The notes under the pieces were generated by a model that was not told the DNA's origin, ran no database searches, and saw only the letters and a program-made list of their open reading frames with translations. Made by a program: the position numbers and the translations under genes. From Portunus trituberculatus (Eukaryota > Arthropoda > Malacostraca > Decapoda > Portunidae): a DNA stretch of 64,000 nt. Shown piece after piece: positions 46,602 through 60,586 of the stretch; position 1 is the stretch's first letter, and each line of letters starts with the position of its first letter. The stretch is from contig NC_059268.1 of the NCBI RefSeq assembly GCF_017591435.1, positions 18,579,184-18,643,183 of the forward strand. Reading direction: 5' to 3'.

Positions 46602-47760
46602 TAGTACTATTGAAAAGTAGAATAACAATAACTAAATGTGCATTCACTCTGTGAGGTAGACATAGAGGAATCTTGGTTATCTGGTATTTTATCATTTGCT
46701 TTATTGTGGCAGTAAAAACCTTTAAGAGAAAAGTTATTTCAAAGAAAGATTTAGAAAAAATATAAGAATGAATGTTAACATATAATCCTGTGGAGTATCA
46801 TTTTTAAAAGATTATGAAAGGAATAGAAACCATATAATGCTGAAGGAACAAAGCAGCAATACCTCCGTTACTCCTCACTAAAAATATTGTCATCCAGGAT
46901 TAGACTCCGTTGCATTGACATTCTATCCACTGTTAATCATCTGTATGATTGATCATGTGTGCCAAACAGTTGATCACCAGTGACAGTACAAAACAGTATC
47001 ATTTATCAAGTTAACTTAGTTGTTGTGTGCAGTTTTCCATGGGTGCCAGATAACTTCAGCACATGTAGTAGAGTTTTAAAAAGGTTTGTGATATTGTGAA
47101 ATGTTACATTATGTCCTTTATGAAAAAAAAATGTGCTTTTGTTTCCATGTTAACTGAACAGAATGTAGCTTTTTATAGATTTTATGTAAAACCATGTAAG
47201 AATAGAGATGATGAATTAACACAGTCTGAATTTTACCTTCACTCTTGTACATATAATTGGTGAAAAAAGATATTACATTAATGTAAACCAAAATTAATTT
47301 TTAATTCTATGGGACTAACCTCTTAACACTGCAGGACAACACAGCTCTCAGGGACTAACCTCCTAACTCTATAGAGCATCTAGGTTCTGCAGTACACAGA
47401 TCCTGTGTGGCATTAACCTTCAGGACATTAATCTTGCAGGGCATCAACCTTCTTAACCCCCTTCTTTATCTTAACCCATGTATGATGTAAAGAGGGTTTT
47501 AATAGAAATGTGACAGCTACTGTGGTCAGCATGCCTCACTTGCTGCCTTGCTGAGGAAATACTACTTATTTCACTGTTCTTCACTTTTTTTTTTTTTTCT
47601 TGTCATAATGAAGTCATTCTTATCTGAAGAGTCTTCAGATCCAGATCATTATTCTACTTTAAAAAAATAAATAAATAACTTATTGTACACAAGTGTCACA
47701 AAGTTCAACTATGTATGGTAGAGCAGTTGATTTTACCTGAAAGTAAGTGTAAATAAGTAA

Positions 47761-47766
47761 AATAAA
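47761..47766 (+). terminator. Candidate SAAL1 polyadenylation signal
   Basis: AATAAA about 1.16 kb after the SAAL1 stop. Similar AATAAA runs in a TAAA-rich stretch near 47667 are alternatives. Confidence 0.3.
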
Positions 47767-48256
47767 TATTCACAATAATAGCATGGCAAATTGGGCATGG
47801 GACAAAAAGATAGGGCAGACAGCTGTAATGGGATTAAAGAAATTTTGCTGTGATGGCCTGGTGTAAATTCACAGTTAATAGGGATGAGTGAAGGATGTTG
47901 AGGAAGCTTTTATTTACCAATGGAGTTTTAGACACTGATGTTGATGACAATCTGTGCATCTTCTATGTGCAATCTGTTTTGTATTGAATGCATTATGTAT
48001 TTCATGAAAAGATATCCTCAAGCTGTGCACAAGAAAAGATGTCTGTCATAAGTGCATAGAAAAAGGTGATGTCATTGTAAAGTTTTAAAAGTTATCAGTT
48101 TATTATAGATCTGTGCTAAGTATGGTCTTGTTGAGAAGACAGTGGAGATAAGTTTTAAGTGTGACTGTCACTCTTTTGCACATAAACATGCCACTGAACT
48201 TTAAATGGAATTGCTCAAGGTGAAAAGAGCCCAAAGTATGCTGGTGGAGAGTTTTT

Positions 48257-48275
<19 letters not shown>

Positions 48276-48288
<13 letters not shown>

Positions 48289-48610
48289 TTTTTCATGTTA
48301 TGGCCTATGGCACCTGTAGGTGTACTTGAAGAGTACGTACAGGAAGCACTGTTCAGCTTCCACCCATTAGTGGCACAGTTAATTTTATTTATAGTGGTAC
48401 CCATATTAGGGTCCATATCTCCACCCAAGTGCATCTTTGGTGTAACCACCTAGAACCTGGATATCATGGTGACACGTAGGTAACTTTAAACCACTCGACA
48501 AATAGCAAAGTGTTTAAAACTGTACGTGGCAGGATTCAAACCTACGTGTGGACGTCTGCCCGATCCCACGCTCACCACCTTATCAACTTTGCCACAGCCT
48601 CCATAAAGTA
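48276..48610 (-). mobile_element. tRNA-like SINE
   Basis: On the minus strand, box-A-like TGGCAAAGTTGATAAGG (about 48579-48595) is followed by box-B-like GGTTTGAATCC (about 48535-48545). This is the order and spacing of a pol III promoter. The copy ends at the plus-strand left side in ATTT repeats (48255-48290), a SINE-type 3' tail on the minus strand. It lies downstream of SAAL1. Confidence 0.55.
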
Positions 48611-50399
48611 CGAAGTGAATAGTGCCACTGCTTGAAGGTAAGTCATGTCTTCTTTAATGTTGTCTGTTCACTACATTCTGTAACATTTACAATGGAGTTA
48701 GATTTTTCTAATGATTCATAAGTAATTTCACAATTGTGTGCATAATATTGGTTATTTTCTAAACATACACAACAAACAATGTCACTATGAAATTTATCAT
48801 ATTCTTTCAGCTTTCACACACTTTTTTTTTTTTACTCCTGAACTGTTCATATACCGTCCCTGCCCACTTTTGTATATCCACCTTCTTATAAGTTGAACTC
48901 TTTCAAAGGGGAGGTTTCAAGACACATCCTCTGCTTTTGGCTAATGCTTTCAATTCCATAAGGGCAGTCCCTCAGTGGGCCTCCTTTTTTTTTTTTTTTT
49001 TTTAAGGCTCTTCCTACATTAAAAGAAAACTATCTAATTTTGTGGCTGATGAAGTAAAGTGTAATGTTTCCTTGCTTTGGCAATTCATGCAGATTTAAAT
49101 TTGTATTGTGTTGAATAGATTTCTTTTTATATTTTACGCATTCATATATCTGCAAAGTTTGCTATTGTGTATCATGTTTATCTATGTTAGTTATGCTACA
49201 TAAAAATTTAACAGAGAATCAGTTCCAGCTGACTTCATTTTCCTCAATTATATCTATAGTAAATGAGGATTTGTGACTAAATGCTGTGTTCAGAATGTAT
49301 TCGCTATACATGTTTACTTCATATAGACTATATCTTTCATTGCAACACAGTGGGGATGCCAGGATTCATGATTGTGCAATATATATCTGTTGTACTACAT
49401 ACAGTGATGGAGTTTGTTGAACAGTGTTACTGTGCCATAAAAGAAAAAAAATACTAAGTAGAGTCACAGGCTATTTAAAGCTGTAGGAATCACAGCTATA
49501 TAAAGAATTATAGATGACCTTATCCTTAAACTATATACCTGGGAGGGTGAATCAGTTTCTGCTAAGATAAGGAACCACAAAAATTGCAAGATCATGTACA
49601 ATGAATATGAATGAAATACAAAAAGGTGAAAATGGGATTTGATGCAAGAAAATTTTGTTTTATGGAAATGGACGTTAGCCTTTAGCCTTTAAGAAAAGAA
49701 CTAAGTGATTAAAATTAAATGGGAGAAATTCTTTTAATATTTTATAGATCCATGAGGTGATGCTTGAATAATGAATAAGTATCATGCACAGCCTTTTCAT
49801 TTTTGCTGTATACTGTAACACTAATTGGCATTATCAGTCAGATATACAGAATACGTTGTGATGACACTGTATATCATCATGTTTTATGTGTCTATCCTTT
49901 GCTGTTAACAGGAAAGAACTACCTTTATCTTTCACAACTTTGTCAATGAAGTAACCATAACTACAATAGTTATCATGCAAGTGGAACGCGTTGCTATTGC
50001 CTCCAACACCACTGAATGTGCTTATTTGCGACCAGGTAACATCCATATAAGATTATCGCTGCTGTTATAAAATACTAATGCAGTACAATCGCTCCGGTAC
50101 GACATGTTTCGTGACGAGTAGTATCTATATACACGACTTTATTAAACAACCAAGTAAAATTTGAGAGATACACCCATTCATGATGCTATACGAGTATTTG
50201 GATATATCTATGACTACACACAAATAGTCATTGCATATTAGTTATACTACACAGCCCGTAGTGGTCACAGTCTGAAAAAAATCCAAATATAATCATGGAA
50301 GTGACCGTGTGCAAGGACATTATAACGAAAGTAAATAGCCACGCACAATGAGGAAATACGATACAATGAGCCCAGGTAGCACAATAAAAGAATAATCGT

Positions 50400-50654
50400 A
50401 CGTCTGGCAGAGGTCACGTGGTCGCGCGGGTGTTTACAGAGCCAAGAGACATTTACCTTCCTTAGGGCATTTTATAATAATTTCCCCAGGACCTATCAAC
50501 TGCTGAGGAGCGTGGGAGCACATGGTGGCGGCGGCGGGGGTGTTGGAGGGCTTGTCACGGTGCTGGGGGAGGAGGGAGCATGTAAAGAAGCGAGGAGCGG
50601 CCGCGTCAGCAGTCTTGGGGCCTAAGCAAGATGGCGACCCTTGGCCCTGTGGCG
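50400..50654 (+). promoter_or_regulatory. Probable promoter/first UTR exon of the PHD zinc-finger gene
   Basis: A GC- and CpG-rich patch in otherwise AT-rich DNA lies upstream of the large zinc-finger gene. It contains AAGATGGCG at 50628-50636, the YY1-type motif common just downstream of metazoan start sites. A good donor (GCG|GTAAGG) follows at 50655. Splicing from here to the acceptor at 52163/52164 would place the main ATG in exon 2. The ATG at 50631 then opens a short frame that stops just after the junction (9 codons). No transcript data are available, so the exon is inferred. Confidence 0.5.
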
Positions 50655-51578
50655 GTAAGGGGAGGCAAGGGGCGGCGTGCTACTCATACACCCTCCACAT
50701 GCTCTCAGACACTCACCCACATCATACCAGGGCTGAACATGGGTGCACGTGGGTGAGAGGCGTGGGTGGCGTGGGTTCGGTGGGGGGTAGTGGGTAGGGT
50801 GTCTGCTGGAGTGGTAGTGGTGAGAGGAAAGGTTTACGGAATCGTGTGTCTTGCTGGATTACAAGGAAGTGGTTTGAATTTTGTGGCTAGCAGCGTCATG
50901 TGTTTATTTGTAGTTCGTCGTCACTGCTGTATTTTGTGAATTGAGCCCTTTATTTCACCTAACCTAACAGCCACGCGTGATACAGCATCCCCCTACGCAC
51001 ATCGCAAGAAAATGGTGCTAATGGCGTGTTTTGTGATAGTCAGTGTTACCTAGAAAAATAAAAAATAAGAAAAATCGTCTGCCAGTGTGGGACGGTAATA
51101 TAGCATCAGTGCCCGTGAATGCGTGTGTGTGTGTAGGGGGAGGTGTCCGGTAAGGTGGCAAGGTGGCCTGGGTGGTGCCTCGAGGCCAGGTGGTGTTGGG
51201 CTCCCTTGGTGGTTATGAGAGTCAATATCCTGGTTGTCTTAAGTGAGACCATCAGTGGGTGATAACAGGTGGCCAGCCATCAGTGTGTGGGTCATGTTAT
51301 GGCGAGAGGAAGGTGGTGGTGGTGGTTGTGTGGTGGTGTGAAGTGTGCATCAGTGGTGTGGTGGCTGGGTGGAGGTTGGTTGGGGGAGATTAACATTAAC
51401 TGGATTTCAGGGATGGGAGGCTAGAGTGGCTTGGTGTTGTGTATTAAAATGATCTGGATAATGCTAGATAAGAATAAGTAAAATGTTATAATTGCAGTAG
51501 GTGGTGTAATGTTAGACCAAAGTAATGACTAGTGTTTACTGATAGGTATTAATCCATTTTGCTCACTTTACATTCATG

Positions 51579-51683
<105 letters not shown>

Positions 51684-52186
51684 TTTTTCTGGTTGATTTG
51701 CATGATGAAACTTGCAAATATATTTTTAGGCATAAAGCTATGAAAATGACTGCATCAATAAAATTAATCTAGATATCTGTGGGATTAATGTCTTGATTTT
51801 GTGAGATATTAATTTTGTGGAGCACTGGGCCTAAGGAACTAACTCTGTGGCACACAAGTGATAACTCTACATTATTTAGGTCTTGTTTGGTGAGGGAGGA
51901 AAACAAACCAACATGTCTAGCACTGTTAAATCAATGAATAAATTCTGCTAGGTGGAGTTCTTTTCATATTTTCGATAGTGTAGTCACACAGCATCTTCAC
52001 TGTTCATGCATTGCATTTGCTATTCTATTTTGATGTTATTCTTCAAATTATCTTATATTTAGTTAATTCTGTTGAGCTCATCCATTTCTTGTTAATAGTC
52101 TGCAAAAAAATTAGAAAATGGATATTTTGTATTATTGTGAAATTAAGGGCATTTCTGTTTCAGATCTGAAAACATAAAAAGTCATA

Positions 52187-55100
52187 ATGGACCACAGTTA
52201 TGTGAGTCGTCAGCATCCACCCGTGGATAAGGAGTCCTCTAGCACCATACCAAGGTACACTTGTCATCTACTTGTGCCTTGCATATGACTTTGCAGAAGA
52301 TGCATTTTGTGTTTGAATTACTATGGAATGTAATATTTATACTAAATAAAAGCTGTTACCTTAATAACTCACGATAATTTGCAGATCTCCTGTAGGCCGC
52401 CGGACTGGACGGTCTCGCAGTGTTTCAGAGTCTGGCCATGGACCAGTTCCTTCTCAAGATGTGTCAATGAGATTATCAACATTGGCTACGCCTGCACGTG
52501 TCTCAAGCAACTCTCAACATGACTCCCAAACAAGATCAGACCGACCAAGGAAGTCAAGGTACTCGAGTGGAAAGAGTCAGAGTAGTGGTCGTGTTCCCCG
52601 GGAAGGAAGGTCATCGTATGCCGAGGGTGGACAGGGAAGACTGCATGCTTATAAAGCAGGATCATTAGGTTCAGACGAAGAGGATGGAAGTCCTCCAGAA
52701 CCTAAAAGATCAAAAGTAAATCCTCTTCCAGATATTATGCATGACTGGGAGATCATTGTCAAATCCCTCAAGGCCAATGAACGAAGAGAAAAGTTGGAAG
52801 TCACTAAAGCCTCTAGTTCTTCTTCAGAAAAAATTCATAGTGTATCAGATTCTTCTGGTTATGAACAAAAAATTGCAGAGGAAAGTCTTGTTGCAGTTCG
52901 TAAATTAGATTTTGCAAGTGTGCAGAAAACTCAGGAATTAGATGAACCAAAATCTGGAAGCAGAAATACAGAAGCTGATAGTGACAAAGAAAACACTAAG
53001 TTGAGTGAGAGTGTTGATACAGAATCAAGAGATGATCAAGGTTTATCAGTTCCTAATGAAAATGTAGATTCAGTGCATTTAGAAAATGGTGAACAGAATG
53101 TAGAGACCTCAGGAGAATGTACTGTGGAAGGATCCTCTGTGAACAGTATTGCAAAAGAAGAGTTGAATACAAGTGTGATAAATGTACCTGGGAGGAGTGA
53201 GAACCAGAGTGGTGATCCTGACAGAAATAAGACTGAAAAGCTCAATGTTAATGCATCACATGTGGATGTATTAGATAAGAGACATTCAGGAAATAAATAT
53301 GATGTAATACCAGAAAAAAATATAGGCTCACTTGCTGCAAGGAAGGCTCAGGATAGGTGTGAAAAGATAAAAGATAAAGAGACAAAAAGAGAGGCTTCTA
53401 GGTATACCAGTGTTGATGCTTTTGACAGGGTTACTGTCTGCGAGAGCAAGCAGCTATTTGCTAAAGACAATACTCTTTCCAAAACTTTTGAAAAAACAAA
53501 AGAGGTCTGTAGTTCAGAGATATTAACGGAAGCCGATGAAAGAGAGAGTCCTGTTCGGGCATTTGGAAGGAAATGTATGTTGTCTAAAGGAAAAGATGAG
53601 GAAGTTTTGTTAGATGAAGGGCTAACTAGCAATAACAATGATGACAGTATCGTTTCTGGTCTTTCGGAATGTACTAGCAAAAAGAGGTCTTTTATGATTA
53701 GAAAAGGATTCCCTGGTTTTGCTGAATGTTATGAAGAGCAGCCAAAAGAGTTACTAAATCCAGGATCTGTCAAGCTTAAGTTTGATAGTGGACTTAAAGG
53801 ACGAAAGAAATCATATCAGGATGAGAAGTGCAAGTCAGAATACAAAGTGAAGGATTGCAAAGTTGTTTTAGAAAGAGATTGTGAATCTGCAGTTAGTACA
53901 GGTATTAAGAAAGACGAAGACTTACTGAAGGGGAGTGGAGTTAGCTCTGTGCTATGTAGTATGGAAAGTTCAGGAGTGGGTATGGCAAGACTAAGACATG
54001 GTCTCTCCTCAGAAAATGTCCTTGTAGAAAAAGCCCAGGGAAAAACTATCATTTCAAAGTCAGAGTTTCAAGATCTTTTTGGGTCAGTAGAGGAGGATAA
54101 AGTTGCTGCTTATGACTTTGAGGGCTTCTATAAAAGTACATTTGAGAATATGTGGGAAAGTGGTGATGAAGAAGTTGAAGCATTTGAAGGTTTTGCTTCA
54201 GATGATGCTGCATTGAATGTGGAACATTCATCAAAATCCACTTATGGCTATCAAATCACAAGTTCAGAAAGTTGTATTGAGTTAGATAGCGGGAAAGTTG
54301 TTAGAAAAGAGAAAATCATATTTGATGCCAAAAAAGTTTGCCATGAATGTCGACTAATATTTGAGACAAAGCAAGAAAGACGGCAACATTACCATGTTGG
54401 TCACAAAAGGGTATATGACTGTATGTTTGATGAGGGAAGTTGTGGAAAGAGCATTGGTGCTGTACAATATCATGCTCATTTGTGGGACCGGCATGACTAT
54501 CTAATTAAACGGATTATTGAGGATCTGACATCCGATGTTGCATCTTGTACATTGGTTGGTTCAGCGTCAGATACTGCTGGTCCCTGTCGAGTGTGTCTCT
54601 GCATGCTGACACAACCAGCCCGGCAGCTCCATGAATTCCTGGTGCATGGCCTGGTGTCCAGTATGCTAACCTTGGGCTCCAGCTCCCCACAGGCCACTGT
54701 GTGGTGGACTGGAAGAGGTTTAGCCTGGACTTGCCACCAGTGTTCTGCTTCTAATTCCTCATTTCAAAATCCTAAATATCTCTTGTTGTTGTGTGCTCCA
54801 CATGCATTCCCTAAGCTGTTGGCAAACCATTTGGTTAATGTACACCTTATGAGTGATACTTTGTTACATGGTTGGTGGTTGGTGTTACGCCTGTTAATTT
54901 CATTGCCACAAGTTCACCGTGTGTCCCTAGCATCCATTCTTGCTCTAGGCTTACAAAAAGATTTGTCTTCAACCTGTTGCCTTATGTGTAAACGTTCACT
55001 TGCTTTTATGGTGAGTCCTCAATTGGAAGAATCAAGAGGATTATGTGCATGGTGTTTAGATATGGCAAAGGATAGCTTAGCATGTTGGTTCTTATGTGGG

Positions 55101-58100
55101 TATCCTTATCCAAATTCTGAGTCACAGCTTATATCTCATCTTCTGTCAAATCATGCTAGCCAGCTTTCTGGAGGTTGGTGTGTGTTATGTGGTCAGTGGG
55201 TGAAATGTCTGCTTTCTCATGATTTAAGTCATTCTTATGTTGAAAAGAGTATTTCACATTTTTACTGTACTTTTTGTTCAGAAAGTCTTGCTGGGCAGAA
55301 TGTACTATCATGGGCAGTTCACTCCTGGTCTGCTCATGTCTACCCCTGTCCCTTCCCTACTTGTGTCACCTACCACATCACTGCAGATGAAGAGGGACAA
55401 GCCAAACCATTCAAGACAGTGTTGCCCACCTCCATACATTTAGCAGCTCACATCAATGCTTACCATCTTTCAACTGAGAAAAACTTGCGGCTGGATGAGC
55501 TTGCAATGCTCCTCCAGTGGGTGAGAGGTGGCCGTGGGGGAATGTTGATGGCAGCTGATGCACATTATTTGAATGGAGTGTGGTATGATCACATTGGGGA
55601 AATATTCACTCTGGTTCGTAATCCACCCAATCTGCATCTGTCTATGACTGTGAAAGTTTGGTGTACATGTGCCCTCTGTGGATGCTCAACATTCCTAGTG
55701 CTTCGCTACAGAGACTGCAGTCCATCTCCTATTTGTCGAGAGTGTCGTTATGGTCTCCGACGCTGCCATATTGGACCGCCATGGAAGTGCCCCTCCAAGA
55801 CTTGTGACTTTATCATTGCCCAAGCAGCTGGTCTTTATGTTCACCTGATGGAATCCCCCAAGCATAGACATACTATAAAACCTAACTTCAAGTATCTCTC
55901 TTTGCCCAGTCGTTGTTCTAAATGTGATTCAGCAGAAACGTTTCCAGACCGATTGTCACTATTCTGTCACCATCTTCTTTCTCACACACTTGCATGTCTT
56001 ATTTGCCCATTTCATGCTATCACAGCTACGTCCCTGCAACATCACCGAAACACTTGTCATGATTTGAGATCCTGGGACACAGTATGGACAAGCCTTACCA
56101 ACAAGCACCAGCTTAGAGAAAAGTACAAAGGATCAAGTGTTGAATCTGTTAAACAAGAAAGCTGTTTGATGCTTGTAGGTATGAATTCGACTGGAGGAGT
56201 GATAGCTCAGTGTGATCCATTCATAAATACTGCTCCCTTGATACAAGCTGCTCAGGAAAGTGTGGAAGTTGGACAGAGGCAGCAGATGGGAAAAATAGCT
56301 GTTGAGGAATGCCTTGAAAGTGAAGATGAAAGTAATGCTGGGTGGTGTGAGTCTTTATGTACTGTATCCATGTCCCCTCATAAGTTGACTCCACCTACAA
56401 TTGACAACACACAAAGTACTGAAAAGGTTAAGAGTACTAAAAAAGATAGAATTCAACCTGAGCAATCAGCTTGTCTCACCAAAGCTCAAAGTGTACCTGA
56501 AAGTACAGTCAAGTCTTTGAAAAGTGAAGTTGGCAGCACTTTGCCCTCTGCTGCTGAACCTGCAGATGAGAAAAGAAAAGATGAAATTGTTGAACCTCAG
56601 AAAGAATATGAGGAAGAAGATGACAGTGGGAGTGAACCACCTTTGCAGATTGATACAGCTGCTGCATCTCCTAATTCTATACGTGAGTCAGGTCCTCCTA
56701 GCCCAGGATCTCCAGTGTCTGGCCCTAGTACTCCTATGGCAAGGCCTGCCCCTGCACAAACTCAGAGCAGGCCTCCAACTTCAAACACCAGTGAAGAAGG
56801 AGTAATTCCTTCAAAGACTAAAATATCTGAAGCATTAAGCTCCAATAGTAAAGACAAAAGGGATTCTGGCAAACAAGAGAAATCAGATCAGTCACAAGTA
56901 GAGGGAGGAATGTTAACATTTGGATTAGTTGATGCTTTGAACAACGTTGTGGCACAAACTTTCCGTACAATGACTGAAGTTATAACTGAACAGTTACAGC
57001 AGAAAGATGAAGGGAAAAGTAAACCAAGTGGAAAAAATTCTGGAGATTCAACCGAAACTGTTTCACAAGACACTGAAACCTCACAGTCACAGTCAAAACC
57101 CATTGTAGAAAAGAATGGTAGGAGAGGAGAGCCAAAGCCGGTTCCAAAGGGTCTTGGAGAAAATGCAGACATTGATATAACATCCATGGGGGAGAATATT
57201 CTGCAAGATCTTTCCGACAAGTTTACCGGCCAGTGTGTTGGGTGTGGCGTCAGTGTTCTTTTGCCACGTCTTTTGCTGCATTTGAATGAAGTTCATTCTG
57301 AGTCCCTTATCACATGTACTTGTGGAGCTTTTCAGGGAAATCTCTATGCATTCCTTGTCCACTCTTTCCATCTATCTCATTTGCCGAGTGAGGCTCGTCC
57401 TTTAATGCTGTCCACACCAGATGGTAGCCAGAAAACTATGATAGTTTTAGAAGCAAGATCATCCTCACTCACCTATACATATCCATGTTTCAAGTGTGGC
57501 AAAAGATTCAAGCAAGAGAAATCTAGACAGCTTCACTATAACCTCTGCAAATTAGAGAAAAAGTTTGAATGTGAAGTTTGTGGTGAGAAGTTTGTGCGTG
57601 ACCACCACCTAGTGAAGCACAAGGAATGGAAACATAACCCTCAGACTTGCCCTCATTGTGGTAAAGGTTTCACTTCTGAGGTCTCTTTAACTCAACATGT
57701 TCTGCACATACATAAAAAGTTACTGGCCCACAAGTGTGAACAGTGTGGAGACAGATTCAGCACTCGCTGCAGACTTAAAGTGCATTCACGCATCCACACT
57801 GGAGAGCGTCCACATAACTGCCAACACTGTAAACAGGCATTCGTTTCAAAGAATTTATTAGCCAAACACGTGGCCTCAATACATCCAGGGCGAACATCAA
57901 ATTACCAATCAGATTCGAGTGAAGACCTGAGCCGTTACAAAAGCCGTAAGCACAGAACATCTTTTGAAAAATCAGCAAAGAAAAAAGGTAGTCAAGAAAG
58001 TGATTCTGATTCAGATGCTTCAGAAGTGGATGGTCCAACAACACAAGAAAGTAAGACATCAAAACCAGCTGATGATGACAAAGTAGCTGAGCAAGAATTC

Positions 58101-59675
58101 CAAACAAGACTTGTTATGTTAGCTATGACTGAGTCTGATTTAGAAACCTCAGAATCTGAATCAGAAACCACAGCTTCTCAACATGGGAAGCAGGTTAGTA
58201 AGCAAAAGAATTTACCTGAAAAGAAGTCTGAAAGTCCAAGAGAAGAATATCATAGTTACATGTTTGATCTTTCAAATAATGAGGATCAGAAAAAGAAGAG
58301 GATAACAGATTGTTCCAGTAGTGTTGTTGGAGCAATTGGAGGATCTGTGAGCGAGAATTCTGCTTCCCTCGCTGTGCGGGAAGACATGCTGCAAATAGTG
58401 GAGAGAGCAGTGGGTCTGAGATGTGGACCATGCCATCAGACTTGGAGTGATCCTGCAGGAAAACTTCTACACATGTATCTAGTTCACCCACAACTTGTCC
58501 TAAACCTTGGACTCACAGAATGTGCTTTTTGTAATTTCTCGTTTTCCACAGCTGATGACATCAATGACCACCATCTTGCTCTCCACCAGCGGGCAATGCT
58601 GCCTGATGGAACTTTTCGCTGTTTGTGTGGCCTTGTATTCCGTGAGGATGGAGCTTACTATTTCCACCTTTACTATGCCCACAAAGCCCAACGGGCTCTC
58701 AATGTTGGTGGAGAGATCGTCTGTCGGGTGTGTGAGACCCGTCCACGTCTCAACAAGATTGTCGACTTGGTGGTTCACTTAAGTGACACACATACCATGT
58801 TTGATCATGTAAGAGTAAATGATGCTTACATGTGCAACTTTTGTTACAAAGCATTTGAGTCATGGACTGTATTAAGCTTACATTTCTTTATGGTACATAA
58901 AGCTACCAAAAGTCAGACCCATAGTTATGACTGCCCTTATTGTGAAGGGGCTTCACCTTGGCACTCCTTGGAAGCATTGCAGTATCACTTAGATAATGTT
59001 CATCCCTCTCACCAACGTGTACATAAAGTGCCAGAAAACTCGTGTAGTATTTACATGCCTGCCTCACGTGCTGCCGTCACCCCAACTTCTGCATCAAGGA
59101 GTAAAAGAAAGAAGCCTGTAACCAACAGTGGTGCTAAATCTCCTCCAAAGAAACGTAAGAGAGCACCAAAGAAGAAAGTCTATGAGGGGGCAAGTATGGA
59201 GGCAGATGAAACTCTGTACTGTATTTGTCAGTGTCCCTATGATGAGGTATCAGACATGATAGGCTGTGACAATCCCTCATGCCGATACCAGTGGTTTCAT
59301 TTTGAGTGTGTTGGGATAATGGCTGCACCAGAGGGTAATTGGTATTGTCCAGAGTGTACCACCACTCTCAAGGTAGCAGAGAAGCAGCAGAGATCACAAA
59401 AACAACAACCTCATGCTGATCTATATGAATATTATAGTAATTTTGAGACGGACTCACGGCCTCAGCCTCAACCTCAACCTCATCCTCATCCTCAACCTCA
59501 ACCTCAGCCTCAGCCTCAACCGGAGACACCTGCTAAACCACCCAGTCAGAGACAACGTTCTTCCTCTTCTTCTTCTTCATCTTCCTCTTCTTCCTCTTCT
59601 TCAAGTGATTCTTCCTCTTCTTCTTCTAGTAGTGATTCTAGTAGTGACAATGAAAATAATGACAACAATGACTGA
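52187..59675 (+). CDS. Large C2H2 zinc-finger and ING-type PHD-finger protein
   Basis: Two coding exons, 52187-52254 and 52385-59675, encode 2452 aa; the second is a 7.3-kb uninterrupted frame. ATG 52187 has A at -3 and G at +4 and sits just after a 3' splice-like TTTCTGTTTCAG. Order: disordered, Ser/Lys/Glu-rich N terminus (1-670); scattered Cys/His fingers (about 672-1250); acidic and Pro/Ser linker (1250-1635); an atypical finger pair (1638-1690); five tandem C2H2 fingers (1722-1856, one TGERP linker, first finger ending in Cys); Ser/Glu linker; more C2H2-like fingers (2034-2232); a basic NLS-like segment (PPKKRKRAPKKK); a PHD finger (2301-2350); then Gln-Pro and poly-Ser tails. The PHD has a full C4HC3 set (C2302, C2304, C2317, C2322, H2328, C2331, C2344, C2347) and ING-like cage positions Y2301, M2314, D2318, W2326. 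Inferred role: nuclear chromatin reader or DNA-binding regulator. I do not recognise a named orthologue. Confidence 0.9.
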
Positions 59676-60520
59676 GAAATGTACTGAATTTTGGAATTGT
59701 GCAGTATAGCTCAACTTGATAGACTGTTGTTCGTCACGTTCAGTACAATACATACTTGTAAAAAAAGTTGTCTAAGGTTGTTAATTACTGTTCTTAGTCT
59801 GGTATTTTCTTACTGAAATAGTCTTTTCATTGTATAAATGGATTTTCCTTTTTCAGTTCGGTATGTTTTGCCATGATAATTGCTCTTTGTAGTGTAGAAT
59901 TTTCACTGAGTTACTACTATGATGGTAGGAATTTAGACTGCAGTACCGTACCTGAAAACTAAAACTGGTTAAAAGCACTGCTAGATGGTAGCCTAAATTC
60001 ATTACCTTCAACGAAGATGTGCACTGGTGACACTAAGTGTCATATATTACTTGCCTTGGCTATGAATGAAGCTTTATGATTCCATTATTTTTTGGGATTG
60101 GATTATGAATGGATTAATCCTATACTTAATAGGAAACAGTCCAAATATAGTACACTGAATGTTGTGTTAGTCAGCTTATGCAGTTGTGTTACATTTTTTT
60201 TTCCCATGTAATATTAGGAAAGTTTAGGTGCCAAAATGTATCAAAATTTACATAACTACTTGTTAAATACAGTTTTCATGACACTGAAAACCTGTACTTT
60301 TGTGATAGTGTTATTTTATATAACATTTTTGTTGTGTTTGCAGACCTTCAATATTTTAGATGTTTGGCATTTTATAACTGTGTCATGAAACTCAGGAAGC
60401 AGTTTTAGGCAGCAAGCTTTGCTTTGTTTTATTCTTTTTTAAGCAGTTTTCCTCTGGATATTTTGTTTAGTTTTTCTTTTTCAAAGCTGGAGGACTCTTC
60501 AATAACTTTTTTTGATTACA

Positions 60521-60586
<66 letters not shown>

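Larger units (their letters stand above)
46602..50399. other. SAAL1 3' UTR and intergenic DNA
   Basis: AT-rich. A short local repeat of GGGACTAACCTCxTAAC occurs at 47310-47365. The SINE at 48276-48610 is the only element I can identify; no further gene. Confidence 0.5.

Noticed and set aside
50522..50797. 91-codon GC-rich frame
   Set aside because: CpG-rich promoter-like DNA; the frame crosses a likely donor site.
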